Assembly: GCA_949752795.1 (NCBI GenBank)
Contig: OX457074.1
Location: 8,569,527 to 8,633,526, forward strand
Length of the DNA: 64,000 nt
Direction of reading: 5' to 3'
Source: Hyperoodon ampullatus
Taxonomy: Eukaryota; Chordata; Mammalia; Artiodactyla; Ziphiidae
Shown: piece after piece, positions 44,401 to 54,544 of the stretch
How positions within the stretch are numbered: the stretch's first letter is position 1
How the letters are laid out: every line of letters begins with the position of its first letter
The notes under the pieces: model-generated
Told to the model about the DNA's origin: nothing
Databases searched by the model: none
Seen by the model: the letters and a program-made list of their open reading frames with translations, nothing else
Made by a program: the position numbers and the translations under genes

Positions 44401-47369
44401 GTGCCTCTCTTTTCCTTTCAGCGCCACCCCTCAGATAGTACAAAGGACCAGCCCAGAGCAAAGATGTTGCTCTTCGTGGAACAGGAAGATCACTGTTCTG
44501 GTTTAAACATCCTTGCATTTAGATTCTGCCAGGCTAGAGTCCTCAGAGGTCACTTGAAGATCGAGAAACAAAATGGAAAGATGGGAGGAACTAGATCAGG
44601 AGTTGGGAGACGTGGCTTCCCGTCTGGACTTGGCCACTTACAGGTCGTGAGCCCTTGGGCAAGTCACAAAACCTTTTGGGCTTCGTTTCCTCTTGTGTAA
44701 AACAGGGTAACACCATTGTCCCGCTCAGCTCAGAGGTTACAGGATTCAGGGGAGGCAGTAAGTGTAAACAGTCTTGGAAAGTAGACAGGAAGAGTGTTAC
44801 TTTAAAATATGAATCTAACCTAGTAAGGCAGATGAGAGCGTTGTTCTAGAATTTAAAAGTTGGGCAGGTGAGAGTGGAATTCTTGGGAGCTGGGCCAGCC
44901 CCACTTCCCCACCCTTTCCACTTGCCCACTGTAGTCAAAGTGGAAGTTTTCTGTGTTTCAGGAAGTTTCGTCCTTTCCACCATCAGTTTAAATCCTTTCC
45001 TGAAATTTCTTTTCTGGGACCCAAAGACGCAAGTCCCTTTGAGGCCCCGACGACTCCGGGCAGCTCGCACCATACCAGGTGGGTCTTTCTGGTTCCTGAG
45101 TACCAAGAGCTGGTTCCAGGCCAAAGTCCTCCCCGTCAGGGGCCTGCTGGTCAGGTTTGGGAATGGCCATGTGTTAGCTCCTTAGGCGAGGTCTATTCCG
45201 GGAACTTAGCCCAGAGAAGAGAGACACCAGGAGTGTTCATCCGTTTTATTTGGTGCTCTCCATCCATACTGAAGCATTTGACTTGTGTCCAGAGGGCAAG
45301 AGGCTGGTTTCTGAAACTCGGATTATAGACCACCTTCATCAGAGTCCCCTGGGATCCCTTTAAAAATGCAGGGTCCTGGACTCCACACTCATAGAATCAC
45401 AGTCTCTGGTGATGGAGCCTCCAAACCTGCATGTTCATGGGCTCCCCATGTGATTTCAGTGCACATCAAAGTTTGAGGCCTTTTGGGCTAAGCATGGGGG
45501 CAGGGGATTTGGGGGACCTGCCTCACCATGTGGTCCAGAGTGGCTTGTAGGCTGGTCGGTATTCCTACTCTGCAGATGGGTGAGAGTTTGAACCTTCACT
45601 GACCAAATCACAGAAGGAAGGCGGTTCGGGTGATGGCCTGGACACCTTCTCAGCCCCTTTCTAACCTGTGGGCCACAGGGTTAGTTTACAGACCAGGAGA
45701 ATAGAAGGCAAATGTTCAGCCCGAGGGTCCCCAGGGCCAAGGAGGACCCGTGGCTTCCACCAGCAGACAAGGGCCACGTGGTCAGGAAACAGTGCTAATG
45801 GTAAGAAAAACAGAAAGGGAACGTGGCAGTAGGTGGAAAGCAGAGGAAGGCAGGAACAGGCTGGGGTGAAGTCCAGGTGCCTTTCATCCCTTTCCCAGAA
45901 GGTGCAGGGGACAGCAGAGAGGAAGTCATGAGGCCGCCCGGGCTAGGCCTGGGCGGGGTGCTCGGCCTGGGATGGCCTGGGGATGGCAGAGGAGCCGACA
46001 GGTTGTAAAGGGAAGACAGTGAAGCAGTGAAGCTTTGGTGACCAGATGTGAGGAACGGAGAGGGGATAGCCCAGCGTTCTGGGGGTGAGCATAGAAAATT
46101 TGTGGGAGGAAATGTGAAATTTTAAAAAAATTTTTAAATTGTAATATTTTGGTTCAAAATTCAAGAGTTACAAAGGGTTTAAAGTGAAAAACCTATATTC
46201 TACACCAATCTCCAGACTGTGAGTCACTCTCCAGAGAGAGTTTATGGGAAGAAGCACATTGTGACCCTTTGTTCCCTCTTCTCACAGTATTCTTCCCTGT
46301 GCTGGATCTTGCTTCTCCACTTAATATATCTTAGATTAATTTCTATTAGTACCTAAAAAGCATCTTCATTCCCTTTAATGGCTGCAGGGTATCCCATGGT
46401 ATGGATTTACCGTATTTTATTTAACAGACACGTAGATGATTTCCAGTCTTTGGCTGTCATAAACAGTGCTGCGGTGAGTAGTCTTGTTCAGAGTAAATTT
46501 ATGACTGTTCAAGTATATTTGCAGGATAAATTCCTAAAAGTGGAAATGCCAGGTCAAAGGGTGCTTACATTTGTAATTTTGAGAAATGCGGCCAAATTGC
46601 TTTTCGTGGAGGTGATGCCAGGGTACGCTGTCACCCGCACTGGACCAGAGCCCGTTTCCCCATCCCCTTGGCTAATACTGTGAGCTGTCAGACCTGTTGA
46701 CTTCGGCCAATCTTATAGATTAAAAACCGTATCTCAGTGTAATTGTAATTGTAATTTTTTTTCTTTTTATGAATGAGCTTAAGTATGTTTTCCTATGTTT
46801 GATCATTTGAATTTCTTTTTGTGTAAACCTTTTTCATATCCTTTGCCCATTTTTCTATTCAGTTATTGATCACTTACTGATTTGTAAGGAGCCCTTTGTG
46901 TTTCAGGGAAATGAGCCCCTTGCTATGTTATTAGTTATAAATATCCTCCCCAGTTTATGGTTTGTGTTTTAACATTTCTTATGTTTTCTGCCATGCGTAT
47001 CTTTTTTTAAATTGCATGTAGTTTTTCAGCTTTTTTTCTGTTTCCTGGGTTTTGTGTCATACTTAGAAAGTCCTTAGGGGAATATTTTGGACCCGTTGAG
47101 TTTGCTGAGACAGCCAAATACCAATACCCTACAGGCTGTTAAAAATGCAGGACTGACTACAAATAGTAAATGCTGGAGAGGGTGTGGAGGGAAGGGAACC
47201 CTCCTACACTGTTGGTGGGAATGTAAGTTGGTGCAGCCACTATGGAAAACAGTATGGAGGTTCCTTAAAAACTAAAAATAGAGTTTTAGTTTTGATGCCT
47301 TATGATCCATCAGTCCCAAGACATGGAAGCAACCTAAATGGCCATCGATAGATGAATGGCTAAAGATGT

Positions 47370-47416
<47 letters not shown>

Positions 47417-50400
47417 ACACACACACACACACACACACACGTACTGCTCAGCCATAAAAGACACTGAAATAATGCCATTTGCAGCAACATAGGCGGACCT
47501 AGAGATTATCATACAAGTGAAGTAAATCAGGTAGAGAAAGACGAATACCACACTGGAGTACTGCTCAGCCATAAAAGACACTGAAATAATGCCATTTGCA
47601 GCAACATAGGCGGACCTAGAGATTATCATACAAGTGAAGTAAATCAGGTAGAGAAAGACGAATACCATGTGATAACATTTATATACTGAGTCTAAAAGAT
47701 AATACAAATGAATTTATTTACAAAATAGAAACAGACTCACAGACATAGAAAACAAACTTATGGTTACCGAAGGGGGAAGGGGGTGGAGGAGGGATAATTT
47801 AGGAGTTTGGGATTAACAGATACTAACTACTGTATATAAAATAGATAAACAAGAAGGTCCTACTGTATAGCACAGGCAACTATATTCACTATCCTATAAT
47901 AAACCATAATGGAAAAGAGTATGAAAAAGAAAAAATACACACACATATATATATAAACTGAATCACTTTGCTATATAGCAGAAACTAACACAACATTGCA
48001 AATGAACTATACTTCAATTAAAAAAAAAACTCAAAAAAAAATAGAGGACTGAAATTCAGAGGAGAGGTCAGGTTCGAGAAAGATGTGAAAGTCCTCAGCG
48101 ATGGTGCAGCTGTGCGGGTCAAACGAGCATGGGTTTGGCTGTGCGCGCAGAGCTGGAACGTCCTCGGGTCCTTGCTGCCACTCGTCAGCCGTCCTCACGT
48201 GTGGTTTGAGATGTGTGGGCAGGGACAGGACAGAGCTCAGAACGGGTACTCACAGGGGGGCCTCGCCTTCCTTGCTGCCTCTCCTGATGCCAAGTGTAGG
48301 CTAGGCCAGCCCGTGCCTGCCCGGCTCTGGCCATTTTGGTCCATCCCCGCCCTGGTCTGGGCTCCAGGCCCCGGAGTAGCAGTTCCCCCTCTGAGGGCCC
48401 CAGCAGTGACCGCTTTCCCCCACCCTGTCCCCTCCCCAGAGAAGCCAGGGACCAGGAGCCAAGCCAGCGATCGGCCGCCTGCACGGTGCCCAGGAGGAGG
48501 AAGGGGTACTGCGAGTGCTGCCAAGAGGCCTTCGAGGAGCTGCGCGGGGTGAGCTCCTTCCCCACCACACGCAGCAGCTCCCAGCCTGTCCTGAGGCCGC
48601 CCGCCCCACCCGGTCTCTCCCGCCTGGTCCGCTTGTCTTCTGCCCTGGTCTGGTCTAATGCCCCTGCCTCCTCTCACCCTGGGCAGCATCTTCAGAGCCC
48701 CCAGCACCGGGGCTTTGCCCTGGAAGCCCACCCGTACGCCGAAGTGGATCAGATCATCGCCCAGCTGAGCCACAGCTTTGCGGACATCCCCTTCCAGGCC
48801 AGCCTCCCCGGGTGAGCGCCACCGTGCCGCCCTGCCACGGGTGGCGGGCACGACCGCCCTGAGGTGGGAAGGACCCTCAGGTTGGCGGCAGCAGGGACCA
48901 GGCTATGGCGTCCCTTCCCTTTCTTACTCCTTCCTTCCCTCTCTTTCCCGCCATCTTCTGTCCTGTTTGTTCGGGGGGGTTGGGATGGGGGAAGACCTCC
49001 ATTTGCGACCTCCAGCTGATCAGGTCAGGATGGGCCCTGATCAGAGTGTGGCTCCCTTTTTAACGCCCGGGCATCGCCACAGTTGGGGGCACAGGAGGAG
49101 CAGTTCAGCTGCTGTTTCCTGGCACGTGCCTGGTCCTGTGCCTTTCTGGCCATCGAGGAGTGGGGGGGGCATTCCTGGGTCCTTCCCAGGTGGGTGAAGC
49201 AGAGGACCTTTCTGCTTGTCTAGACGTTTCCCCCCAGGAAGGACTGCAGGGGCTTCAGCAGGATCCCAGGGCCCTCTGAGCCCCAGCTTCCCCCTGCTGC
49301 CCACCAAGGAGCTGTGGCTTCACCTCCCACCCCAAGTCTCCACTCCCTGTGCTCAGGTTGGACAGCCAGGACCTGTGCTGCTTTCTCCCAACCACCAAAG
49401 GGCACAGCCTCCTGTGTGAAGTTAATAAATGGAACAGCCTCTAACCTGTTCCTCTGGCCAGCCCCGAGCACAGGCCACAGAGCCAAGAACAGGCCTCTCA
49501 CAGGGACCCAGAATGGCCAGCTGTCTTGAGCACAAGCAAAACACAGAAGGCCCCCACTCTGCCCTCAGCCCCAGCCTCAGCCAGGGAGGACCCCAGCTTG
49601 CCACTTGCTCTGGAGTTGAACGCTATGGCCCGCTGGGTTCTTTTATCCCCACAGGCAGCCAGGCTCCTTGGCTTCCGATTGTGACCCTCTGTGTCCTGAG
49701 ATTCCGCCTCCCAGCCAGCCCTCCTGTCTCAGGGCAGCATCTCCCAGGAGGAGGAAAGAAGACGATCACCAGGCCCCAGGTGCCTCAGAGCACGACGGGA
49801 CAGTGGGCGGCATGAAAGCACCAACTGAACCTGTGGAGGCTGGCAAGATGCCTGGACCAATAGCAAGCCACCAGGAGCCGGGAGGGTCGGCTGATGTCTT
49901 TGTGGACCCCCGAGAGACACCAGTGTCCAGGAGCCCTGCCTACCAGTGCCTGCTGACCAGCTCTGGCTTTGCTGAACTCTCCTCTGGCCCAGACCTGGCA
50001 CTTGTTGGCCACAAGCGGAAGGTTCAGTTCCCCAGTGGCAATGCCGAGAAGAGGCCAGGGGTGTCCTGGCCACAGGCCTCATTCTTCGTCCCGAGAGCCC
50101 CTAGCCCCTGTGGCACCAGGGCAACCAGTGGCAAGCATCTTCTCTCCCTTCCCCTTCCAGGCCATGAGCCCAGGCCTCTGGCCTCCCTCCAGCCCGTGTG
50201 CCACCAGGAGACCTGCCTCTCCCTCCCGGGCCCCCTTCCCGGGCAGCCCACAGACAGGCCAGCAGAGTTCTGGGCCACACAGGCCCCCTGGCCTGGGGGA
50301 GGATGGCCCCCAGGATCTAAGGATTCTGAGTGCACAGCCTCTGGCCCTGTCTCCCAGCAGGCTGAGCAGCTCCCCAGCAGCCCCGCAGCTCCAGGCCAGC

Positions 50401-50594
50401 TGCCAGCTCACCTGCACTCAGCTGCGGGCACACAGACCCCAGGAGGACCTGCAGAGAGCCAGGCTACCTCTCTGCCCCCGCCCCGTCCAGCCAGCGGGGG
50501 GGCCAGCCATTCCCGATGGTTCTGGACCCCCCAGCCTCTCCCTGTCTCCCAGTCCCAACCCCGGCCCAGTGCCAACAGAGAACTACTCCTGTGA
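28074..50594 (+). CDS. DBF4B: DBF4B (DRF1/ASKL1), regulatory subunit of CDC7 kinase, 12 coding exons
   Basis: Coding exons are 28074-28107, 32485-32627, 35785-35970, 36589-36639, 37426-37513, 38666-38739, 40728-40761, 42248-42293, 44962-45078, 48440-48548, 48687-48811 and 49655-50594. They sum to 1,947 nt (648 aa plus stop). DBF4 proteins bind and activate CDC7, which phosphorylates MCM helicase; DBF4B is the vertebrate paralogue active in S phase and mitosis. Visible family parts are motif N (BRCT-like, about residues 34-78), motif M (about 208-250, [10 protein letters not shown] then FRPFHHQF) and the motif C zinc finger (Cys282, Cys285, His295, His301). The last exon gives a long Pro/Ser-rich tail (336-648). 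The start used is the first in-frame ATG, in exon 2; the human start equivalent upstream is not ATG. All splice sites are GT-AG with matching phases. Confidence 0.93.
29020..29328 (-). mobile_element. Long-form CHR-type SINE, antisense
   Basis: GGCTGCGTTGGGTCTTTGTT ... CACCACCAGGGAAGTCCC. TATGCTT(A/G)CACAGTTTA flanks both ends. Confidence 0.88.
29365..29403 (+). repeat. (CA)n microsatellite
   Basis: About 19 uninterrupted CA units. Likely length-polymorphic. Confidence 0.95.
30781..30994 (-). mobile_element. CHR-type SINE, antisense
   Basis: T22 tail, GTGGTACGCGGGCCTCTCAC ... CCACCAGGGAAGCCC; CTTTGTGTG flanks it. Confidence 0.92.
31042..31253 (-). mobile_element. CHR-type SINE, antisense
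   Basis: T19 tail, GCGGTACGCGGGCCTCTCAC ... CACCAGGGAAGCCC. Only 47 bp from the previous copy and in the same orientation. No clear target duplication. Confidence 0.9.
31328..31434 (-). mobile_element. Short CHR-1-like SINE, antisense
   Basis: GATCTTAGTTCCCTGACCAG is the reverse of the tRNA-derived box. TTGACATTTTAT and CTGACATTTTAA lie on either side of this element with its GT-rich tail (from about 31270). Confidence 0.8.
31640..32270 (-). repeat. L1 ORF2 C-terminus and 3' region, antisense
   Basis: Minus-strand translation contains NPAIPLLGI and [17 protein letters not shown], the L1 ORF2 C-terminal signature, with stops and gaps. Truncated and inactive. Confidence 0.75.
32485..32627 (+). 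CDS. DBF4B: DBF4B exon 3 (motif N, first part)
   Basis: The acceptor is CTAG at 32481-32484 (weak, without a long pyrimidine tract directly before it) and the donor GTATGT. It encodes [13 protein letters not shown], then [15 protein letters not shown], the conserved BRCT-like region. Confidence 0.92.
32905..32938 (+). repeat. (CCCTT)n simple repeat
   Basis: Five to six CCCTT units directly before an antisense L1 piece. Confidence 0.85.
32955..33460 (-). repeat. L1 3'-region fragment, antisense
   Basis: GGCTTTATTGAGATATAATTCACATACC at the left and AAATAGTACTGTGATGAACA further on, the standard antisense L1 3' order. Confidence 0.65.
33725..33900 (+). repeat. Ancient interspersed repeat (same family as 20745)
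   Basis: GGCTTTGCTGTGTAAGAAACCACCCCAGAACTTGG parallels the copy at 20745-20920. Confidence 0.4.
34315..34920 (-). repeat. L1 3'-region fragment, antisense
   Basis: Contains TATGAATAATGCTGCAGTGAACA and GCGGAATTGCCGGGTCATGTGG, diagnostic antisense L1 phrases. Confidence 0.7.
35785..35970 (+). CDS. DBF4B: DBF4B exon 4 (motif N, end)
   Basis: 62 codons in phase 0: [19 protein letters not shown] and a Ser/Pro-rich linker. Acceptor GGTTTCAG, donor GTAAGA. Confidence 0.95.
36589..36639 (+). CDS. DBF4B: DBF4B exon 5
   Basis: 51 nt encoding [17 protein letters not shown]; acceptor TTCCGCCAG, donor GTGAGC. Skipping it would keep the frame. Confidence 0.94.
36760..36870 (-). repeat. MIR antisense fragment
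   Basis: GGGGCTCAGAGAAGTTCAGTAATCTGCCCAGAGTCACC is antisense MIR core, in DBF4B intron 5. Confidence 0.65.
37426..37513 (+). CDS. DBF4B: DBF4B exon 6
   Basis: 88 nt with a Gly/Ser-rich stretch, then [17 protein letters not shown]; acceptor CTTTCCAG, donor GTACCC. Confidence 0.94.
37795..37930 (-). repeat. MIR antisense fragment
   Basis: GATGAAGAAATTGAGCCTCAGAGAATGG, diverged MIR, in DBF4B intron 6. Confidence 0.55.
38666..38739 (+). CDS. DBF4B: DBF4B exon 7
   Basis: 74 nt encoding [19 protein letters not shown] and GPKKPE; acceptor CCTCCACAG, donor GTAGGT. Confidence 0.94.
38740..40727 (+). other. DBF4B: DBF4B intron 7
   Basis: Mostly single-copy DNA with one antisense SINE (39876-40232) and a C13 run near 40671-40683. 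No further exon seen. Confidence 0.75.
39876..40232 (-). mobile_element. Long-form CHR-type SINE, antisense
   Basis: GGCTGCGTGGGCCTTCGTTG ... CCACCACGGAAGTCCC. CCTAAAAGTTGGTTTT is repeated on both sides. Confidence 0.9.
40728..40761 (+). CDS. DBF4B: DBF4B exon 8
   Basis: 34-nt micro-exon encoding [11 protein letters not shown]; acceptor CCATTTAG, donor GTCAGT. Confidence 0.92.
42248..42293 (+). CDS. DBF4B: DBF4B exon 9 (motif M start)
   Basis: 46 nt encoding [15 protein letters not shown]; acceptor CTTCCAG, donor GTGAGT. Confidence 0.93.
42775..42900 (-). repeat. MIR antisense fragment
   Basis: GTGGGGAAACTGAGGTCAGAGAAATTAAGGG, antisense MIR core. Confidence 0.6.
43174..43519 (+). mobile_element. 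CHR-type SINE with an extended 3' tail
   Basis: GGGCTTCCCCGTTGGCGCAG head; the AAAT tail (about 43436-43450) is followed by 60-70 bp and a second A12 tract. The duplication CCAGCCCCAG encloses the whole unit. Confidence 0.85.
44042..44159 (-). mobile_element. Short CHR-1-like SINE, antisense
   Basis: T tail, GGATCTTAGTTCCCCGACCAG and end GGACCACCAGGGAAGTCC; flanked by CCAAGAAGACT. Confidence 0.88.
44585..44730 (+). repeat. MIR
   Basis: GGAGTTGGGAGACGTGGCTTCC and CTTGGGCAAGTCACAAAACC, sense MIR order. Confidence 0.65.
44962..45078 (+). CDS. DBF4B: DBF4B exon 10 (motif M)
   Basis: 117 nt encoding [20 protein letters not shown] and [10 protein letters not shown]; acceptor TGTTTCAG, donor GTGGGT. 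Motif M carries the main CDC7-binding surface in DBF4 family members. Confidence 0.94.
45330..45485 (+). repeat. Old hAT-like (MER-type) fragment
   Basis: CATCAGAGTCCCCTGGGATCC and TGCACATCAAAGTTTGAGGCC resemble nonautonomous hAT copies. Family not assigned. Confidence 0.4.
46100..47060 (-). repeat. L1 3'-region fragment, antisense
   Basis: Contains GGTATCCCATGGTATGGATTTACCGTATTT and AATGCCAGGTCAAAGGGTG, antisense L1 landmarks. Confidence 0.65.
47085..48035 (+). mobile_element. Truncated L1 3' end with internal tandem duplication
   Basis: Begins with an ORF2-like segment ([19 protein letters not shown]), passes a compound (AG)n(AC)n microsatellite at 47379-47440 and a 117-bp tandem duplication. 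It ends with the cetartiodactyl L1 3' UTR (GCAGAAACTAACACAACATT) and A's at about 48018-48028. Confidence 0.75.
48440..48548 (+). CDS. DBF4B: DBF4B exon 11 (zinc finger, Cys half)
   Basis: 109 nt ending in [19 protein letters not shown]; acceptor CTCCCCAG, donor GTGAGC. It supplies the two Cys ligands of the DBF-type CCHH finger; the two His ligands lie in exon 12. Confidence 0.94.
48687..48811 (+). CDS. DBF4B: DBF4B exon 12 (zinc finger, His half)
   Basis: 125 nt encoding [15 protein letters not shown] and then [17 protein letters not shown]; acceptor CTGGGCAG, donor GTGAGC. Confidence 0.94.
49655..50594 (+). CDS. DBF4B: DBF4B terminal coding exon
   Basis: Acceptor CCCCACAG, then [15 protein letters not shown] as in other mammals, followed by about 300 residues rich in Pro, Ser, Gly and Gln, ending SANRELLL and TGA. 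The tail has low complexity and no recognised domain. It contains one basic cluster ([18 protein letters not shown]). Confidence 0.9.
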
Positions 50595-51715
50595 GGCCCC
50601 CCGGGCACGCAGCTCTGGGGCCAGACAGCTCCCGACTCAGGGCAAGTTCCACGTCTGCTGAGTGCTGCACACCCAGCCCGGGCTGACCAAGCACACGAGG
50701 AGGAGCTGCGCCTGGGGCCTGGCCCTTGAAGTCCACGTGAACCGCTGTGGTCATGGCCAAGCTCTCTGGGGTTGACGGGGCCAGTCCTCCCACCCGCCAG
50801 GTCTTCAGGTGGGACCAAGAGGGTCTGGGCTGGGGGCTGCCCTCTCCCCTTCCTCCAGCCATGGCTTGTGCAGCCATGGCCAGCTGCCCAGGCCAGGAGG
50901 CAGAGGCAAGGTTGGCGTAGGGAGGGCCCACAGAGAAGCTAGAGCAGCAGGCGCCCTGGCCTGGCTCACCGTCCCTCTGCAGGCACTTGCTCTGCAGAGC
51001 TGAGAGGGTTAGTTGTCGGTGTTCACACCCCCCAGCCTCCTTTCCCACAAGCATGTGGTTCTCCTGCTCTCTGAGATGCCTGCGTGTTGTCCCCTCCCCC
51101 AGCCCCCCACGCTGGTGCACACAGATCCTCAGGAGCATATGAAGCAGAGGAGGGGCTGGGCTGCGCCACTTCCAGAGCCCCCTCCCTGCTGCGCTTCGTG
51201 GGGGCCCGGCACGGACCTCTCCCCTGATGTAGCCAGAGCCCCCTCTGGGGACCCCTCTCAGCTCTTCCCTGCCGCTCAGCTCTGGCTGCCCACCCAGAGT
51301 TCGGTTCCAGTGTCAGTGGCTCACCTGCCAACTTCTGCAATCACCCTCCTCCCTCTCTCCTTCCCCAAGGAGCCCCCCTCCATTTCTTTCAGTCAAGCCA
51401 TTAATCTGGAGACAGAGATGAGTTTGCTATCGATTCTTTGGCCACTTTTTTTTTTTTTTACATTTTGTACTGTGGTTCTTCTCACCCTTCTCTGCCTCTG
51501 TGTGTTTGTCTCTTTAAATGTGGAAGCTACCAGAAGGCTGGTGCTATTCTGTATCTCATTTTGGAGGAAGAAAGGGGTGCCTACCTGCGGGTGAGGACCT
51601 GAGTTGTTAGTTTGGAAATAGAGCAACTATGTGTACAACCCTCATAGAGGTCATGTTTGTCCTTTTTATGCCATCCTGTTAAATTTCACAATTAATCTTG
51701 GTTCAGGAGATGTAA

Positions 51716-51721
51716 AATAAA
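51716..51721 (+). terminator. DBF4B: DBF4B polyadenylation signal
   Basis: AATAAA about 1.1 kb after the stop, following AT-richer 3' UTR-like sequence. This gives a 3' UTR of 50595 to about 51740. Confidence 0.65.
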
Positions 51722-51839
51722 TTTGTTAATAACAAATAGCAAAGAGAGGGGGCCTGGAGAATGTGTGTTGGGCCTTGATCTCTCCTCCAGGGACCTGAGC
51801 AGGCTGACACCCAGCAGATACAGACAGAACAACTGGTAA

Positions 51840-52360
51840 AAAGGACGGGTGCCTCCTGCAAGTGGGAGAGCATGTGTGGGTGCCACCACCCTCCTGAGGG
51901 CTGCGGGGAGGTGGGGCCGTGCCTGTCCAGTCTCCTCGGGTCACTCACTGGCCCTGCTGCCCACTGAGTGGTCGCCTGCCGAGGGCATGCTCGCCGCCCA
52001 CTCCCAAAGAAACTCCTTTGCCCCTAATGAGCGTTCTGCTCCAGGCCCTCTCCCCTTCCCTGGGGCCCAGACAGTAGCTTCCTTCTGAGCTCCCTGATGG
52101 GTGTGTCCCTTTCCTTTTGTGACACATGGGCATGCCTCGTCCCCCACTGCCACTCTGGGTGGGGAGCTCCCCCGCCCCTTTTTGAGACCTCTGATAGCCT
52201 CACATGCTACTCACTCGAAGACCAATGCACCAGGTCCTAATGCCCTCATCACCATCTGCCCAGGACCTCACATCCAACTGTATGGAATTCCCCTCCCATT
52301 TCAACAACTTCACGTGACCTTGGACATCACATCTCTGCCAGGTCAAGCCCCAAGGTAACA
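51840..52360 (+). other. Sequence resembling the alternative last exon of human DBF4B, stop-interrupted
   Basis: One frame reads PPASGRACVGATTLL, SLALLPTEWSPAEGM and, past two TGA codons (52086-52088 and 52095-52097), CPFPFVTHGH. These blocks resemble, in order, the C-terminus of the long human DBF4B isoform as I remember it. It is therefore either a decayed alternative exon or noncoding sequence that became exonic in primates. Confidence 0.5.
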
Positions 52361-53659
52361 TCTCTCCACAGCCATGTCTCTGTTCTGGCCTCCAGGATAT
52401 AAGTTGAGAGGAACCCAGGACGTCTGAGATCCGAGCCAAGACAGGTAGGTGCTGCTTGACATAAATTAGGCCCCTTGGTGGCTCCTCCACACGGGGACTG
52501 TTCAAACCTCCTTCCACTCCCTCCCTCTCAGCAGGTGACCTTGGCCCAGACTCAGCAGCCACTGCCTCGTCCTGCTCGGCCTCCCCCTTCAACATCTGAC
52601 TCTCGAAGGATGCAGTGTCCTTCCTCCCCGCGCTCTCCAGCCCACCTCGCCAGCCTTGGCAGTTTCCTCCTCCAGCTCGCCACCTCTCCTCTCTGCCCAA
52701 ACATTCCAGCCTGGAAAACACTTGCATTGGTTCAGCAGCTGAAAGAAAGCTCCCTCCTGTTCTCTGGCTACTTCCTGCGGTCTACAGCCACGGCCCGGCC
52801 GCCACGCCTGAACCTCCTTCCCTAGCCAACCTCTGTGTTGGCTCTGCCTGATGCACTCCACTGGGATCTTCCGTTCCAAGGTCACCGGATAACCTGATAA
52901 TGACCAAAGTCAGGTTCCTTCTCTCTTTTTCCACCTTGTTGAAACCGGGCTCCCCCGCCTCTGCTGACTGCGCTTTAGCCTGGATCCCCTCCCTCCCCAG
53001 CCTCTGCCCTCTCTACCATGTGCACTGGTTCCCTGAGCGGCACAAGCCTCCAGCCCTCACTGCCTCCCCAGATGTGAGCCTGGGACCTTGTCCTCGCCTC
53101 CGAGCTCTGGTTCTTTCGGGCGAATTGGTAGCTCCACCCCTGACTCGCTTCTGAGTTCCAGTCTTCACCTGTGCCGGGTGGGAAGGCAGGAGATTGAGCC
53201 GCATTCAACACAAGTCCCTTTACTACTCTGGGCCTCGGTTTCCTCATCTTTAAGTGAGGGGGCTTGTTTGAGATGATTTCAAGGGTCCTTCCTCCGATAA
53301 TAAAATACCATAACCTCCTAGGAATCCCTGCGTCCCTCCTGTCCTGCTGCCACCACAGAGGGACTCTGGTCCGAGCCTGGATCCCCTGCCCACTTCGTCA
53401 TACGTCTCTCCTCTTTCCTCTGCCAGCCCCAAGGCCCTCCTGTGCGCTCTCCCTGCTGACAGTGCTCCCCTTAACCCACCCTGCCTCCCTGTCCTCTCCG
53501 CCGCCTCCTGCTCGGACCCCGTCCAGCCAGACCATCGCGGGCAATCCAGCCCCGCGTCCTCACTCTTGGGCCCTGACCTAGAATGACCCTTCAAAACAGC
53601 CGGAATGCCCACTCTTCAAGGCACAGCTTCCATATTTTCCACGAACCCTGCAGCCTTCA

Positions 53660-53850
53660 GGCCACGCAGGCCTGAGTTTAAATCCAGGTCCTGCCACTTT
53701 GTGACCTTGGGCAAACTCCTGAAAGTCAGTTTTCTTAATCTGAAAAATGGAAGTCATTGTCATTGCCACGTCACCAGGAAGTAAGAATTAAATCTTATGT
53801 CAGCAAGGTGCTTGGCACGTTGTAAACACTCAGCAAACTAACTTATTATT
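53660..53850 (+). repeat. MIR
   Basis: GTTTAAATCCAGGTCCTGCC and TTGTGACCTTGGGCAAACTCC, sense MIR. Confidence 0.8.
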
Positions 53851-54544
53851 ACATCCCCCCACCAACACACACACCTGCGAGGCCTCCCTTCTAGACATTT
53901 CACCAGAGATGAATTTCACTCCTCTCCCACCTCATGATGGCTCTCTGACCCACAGCCCCACCTCCAGTGTAAATTTGTGGATGAAGCTGCTAAGGGGCTC
54001 TGTGAGACACCCCATCCCTGGGCACCCCACTTTCCAACAGCCGGTTCCCCAGAACTCCAGGAGGATCCCTTGCATGGGACAGGAGGGGCAGTGGGGTGGG
54101 TGTACTGTTGGCCCCCTGGGGGCACGACTGCATTTGTGCACTGTGAACCTCTCAAAGGATGGGTGTCCCCAGGATTCTGGCACCCCAGGCACCTCCAACT
54201 CCTCCCTGAGGCGAGGCCTCAGAGCTTCAGAGATTAAAGGAGGGGGCCACCCAGACAACCAAGAGGGAGGAGCATGAGGCTTCCCTCGGAGGGATATTCA
54301 GGTGACAAGAACCGTCCTCTCCTGGTGGAAAGGACAGGGCACTGGGTGGGACCTGGGAGGAAGCAGAACGAACTTCTTATTCCACCCCCCAAGCCATAAA
54401 GGAGTCCCTTGGGTCCTGGACAACGGCCAGGAGCTGGTTTCCTCCTTGGCACTGCAAGGGCAACATGAACAGTGTGAGCCCAGGGTGAGTGAGCCCTTCT
54501 GTCACCAGGCACTGCTCTGAGCACCTGAGGCTCATCCACTCATT

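Larger units (their letters stand above)
42294..44961 (+). other. DBF4B: DBF4B intron 9
   Basis: Contains a plus-strand SINE (43174-43519), a short minus-strand SINE (44042-44159) and two MIR-like pieces. No exon seen. Confidence 0.75.
45079..48439 (+). other. DBF4B: DBF4B intron 10
   Basis: The first kilobase is largely single copy. It is followed by antisense L1 (46100-47060) and sense L1 (47085-48035), the latter with an internal duplication and compound microsatellite. Confidence 0.75.

Noticed and set aside
47087..47275. 62-aa ORF with [19 protein letters not shown]
   Set aside because: This is an L1 ORF2-like fragment in a truncated L1, not a gene.
48237..48851. 204-aa minus-strand ORF
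   Set aside because: Antisense shadow of DBF4B exons 11-12 and their introns; the plus strand carries the conserved zinc finger.
49969..50661. 230-aa plus-strand ORF overlapping the DBF4B last exon
   Set aside because: A shifted frame of the same exon; the frame continuing SDCDPLCPE from exon 12 is the family-matching one.
50464..51138. 224-aa minus-strand ORF opposite the DBF4B last exon
   Set aside because: Starts in 3' UTR and runs opposite the low-complexity coding exon; no family resemblance; expected from high GC.
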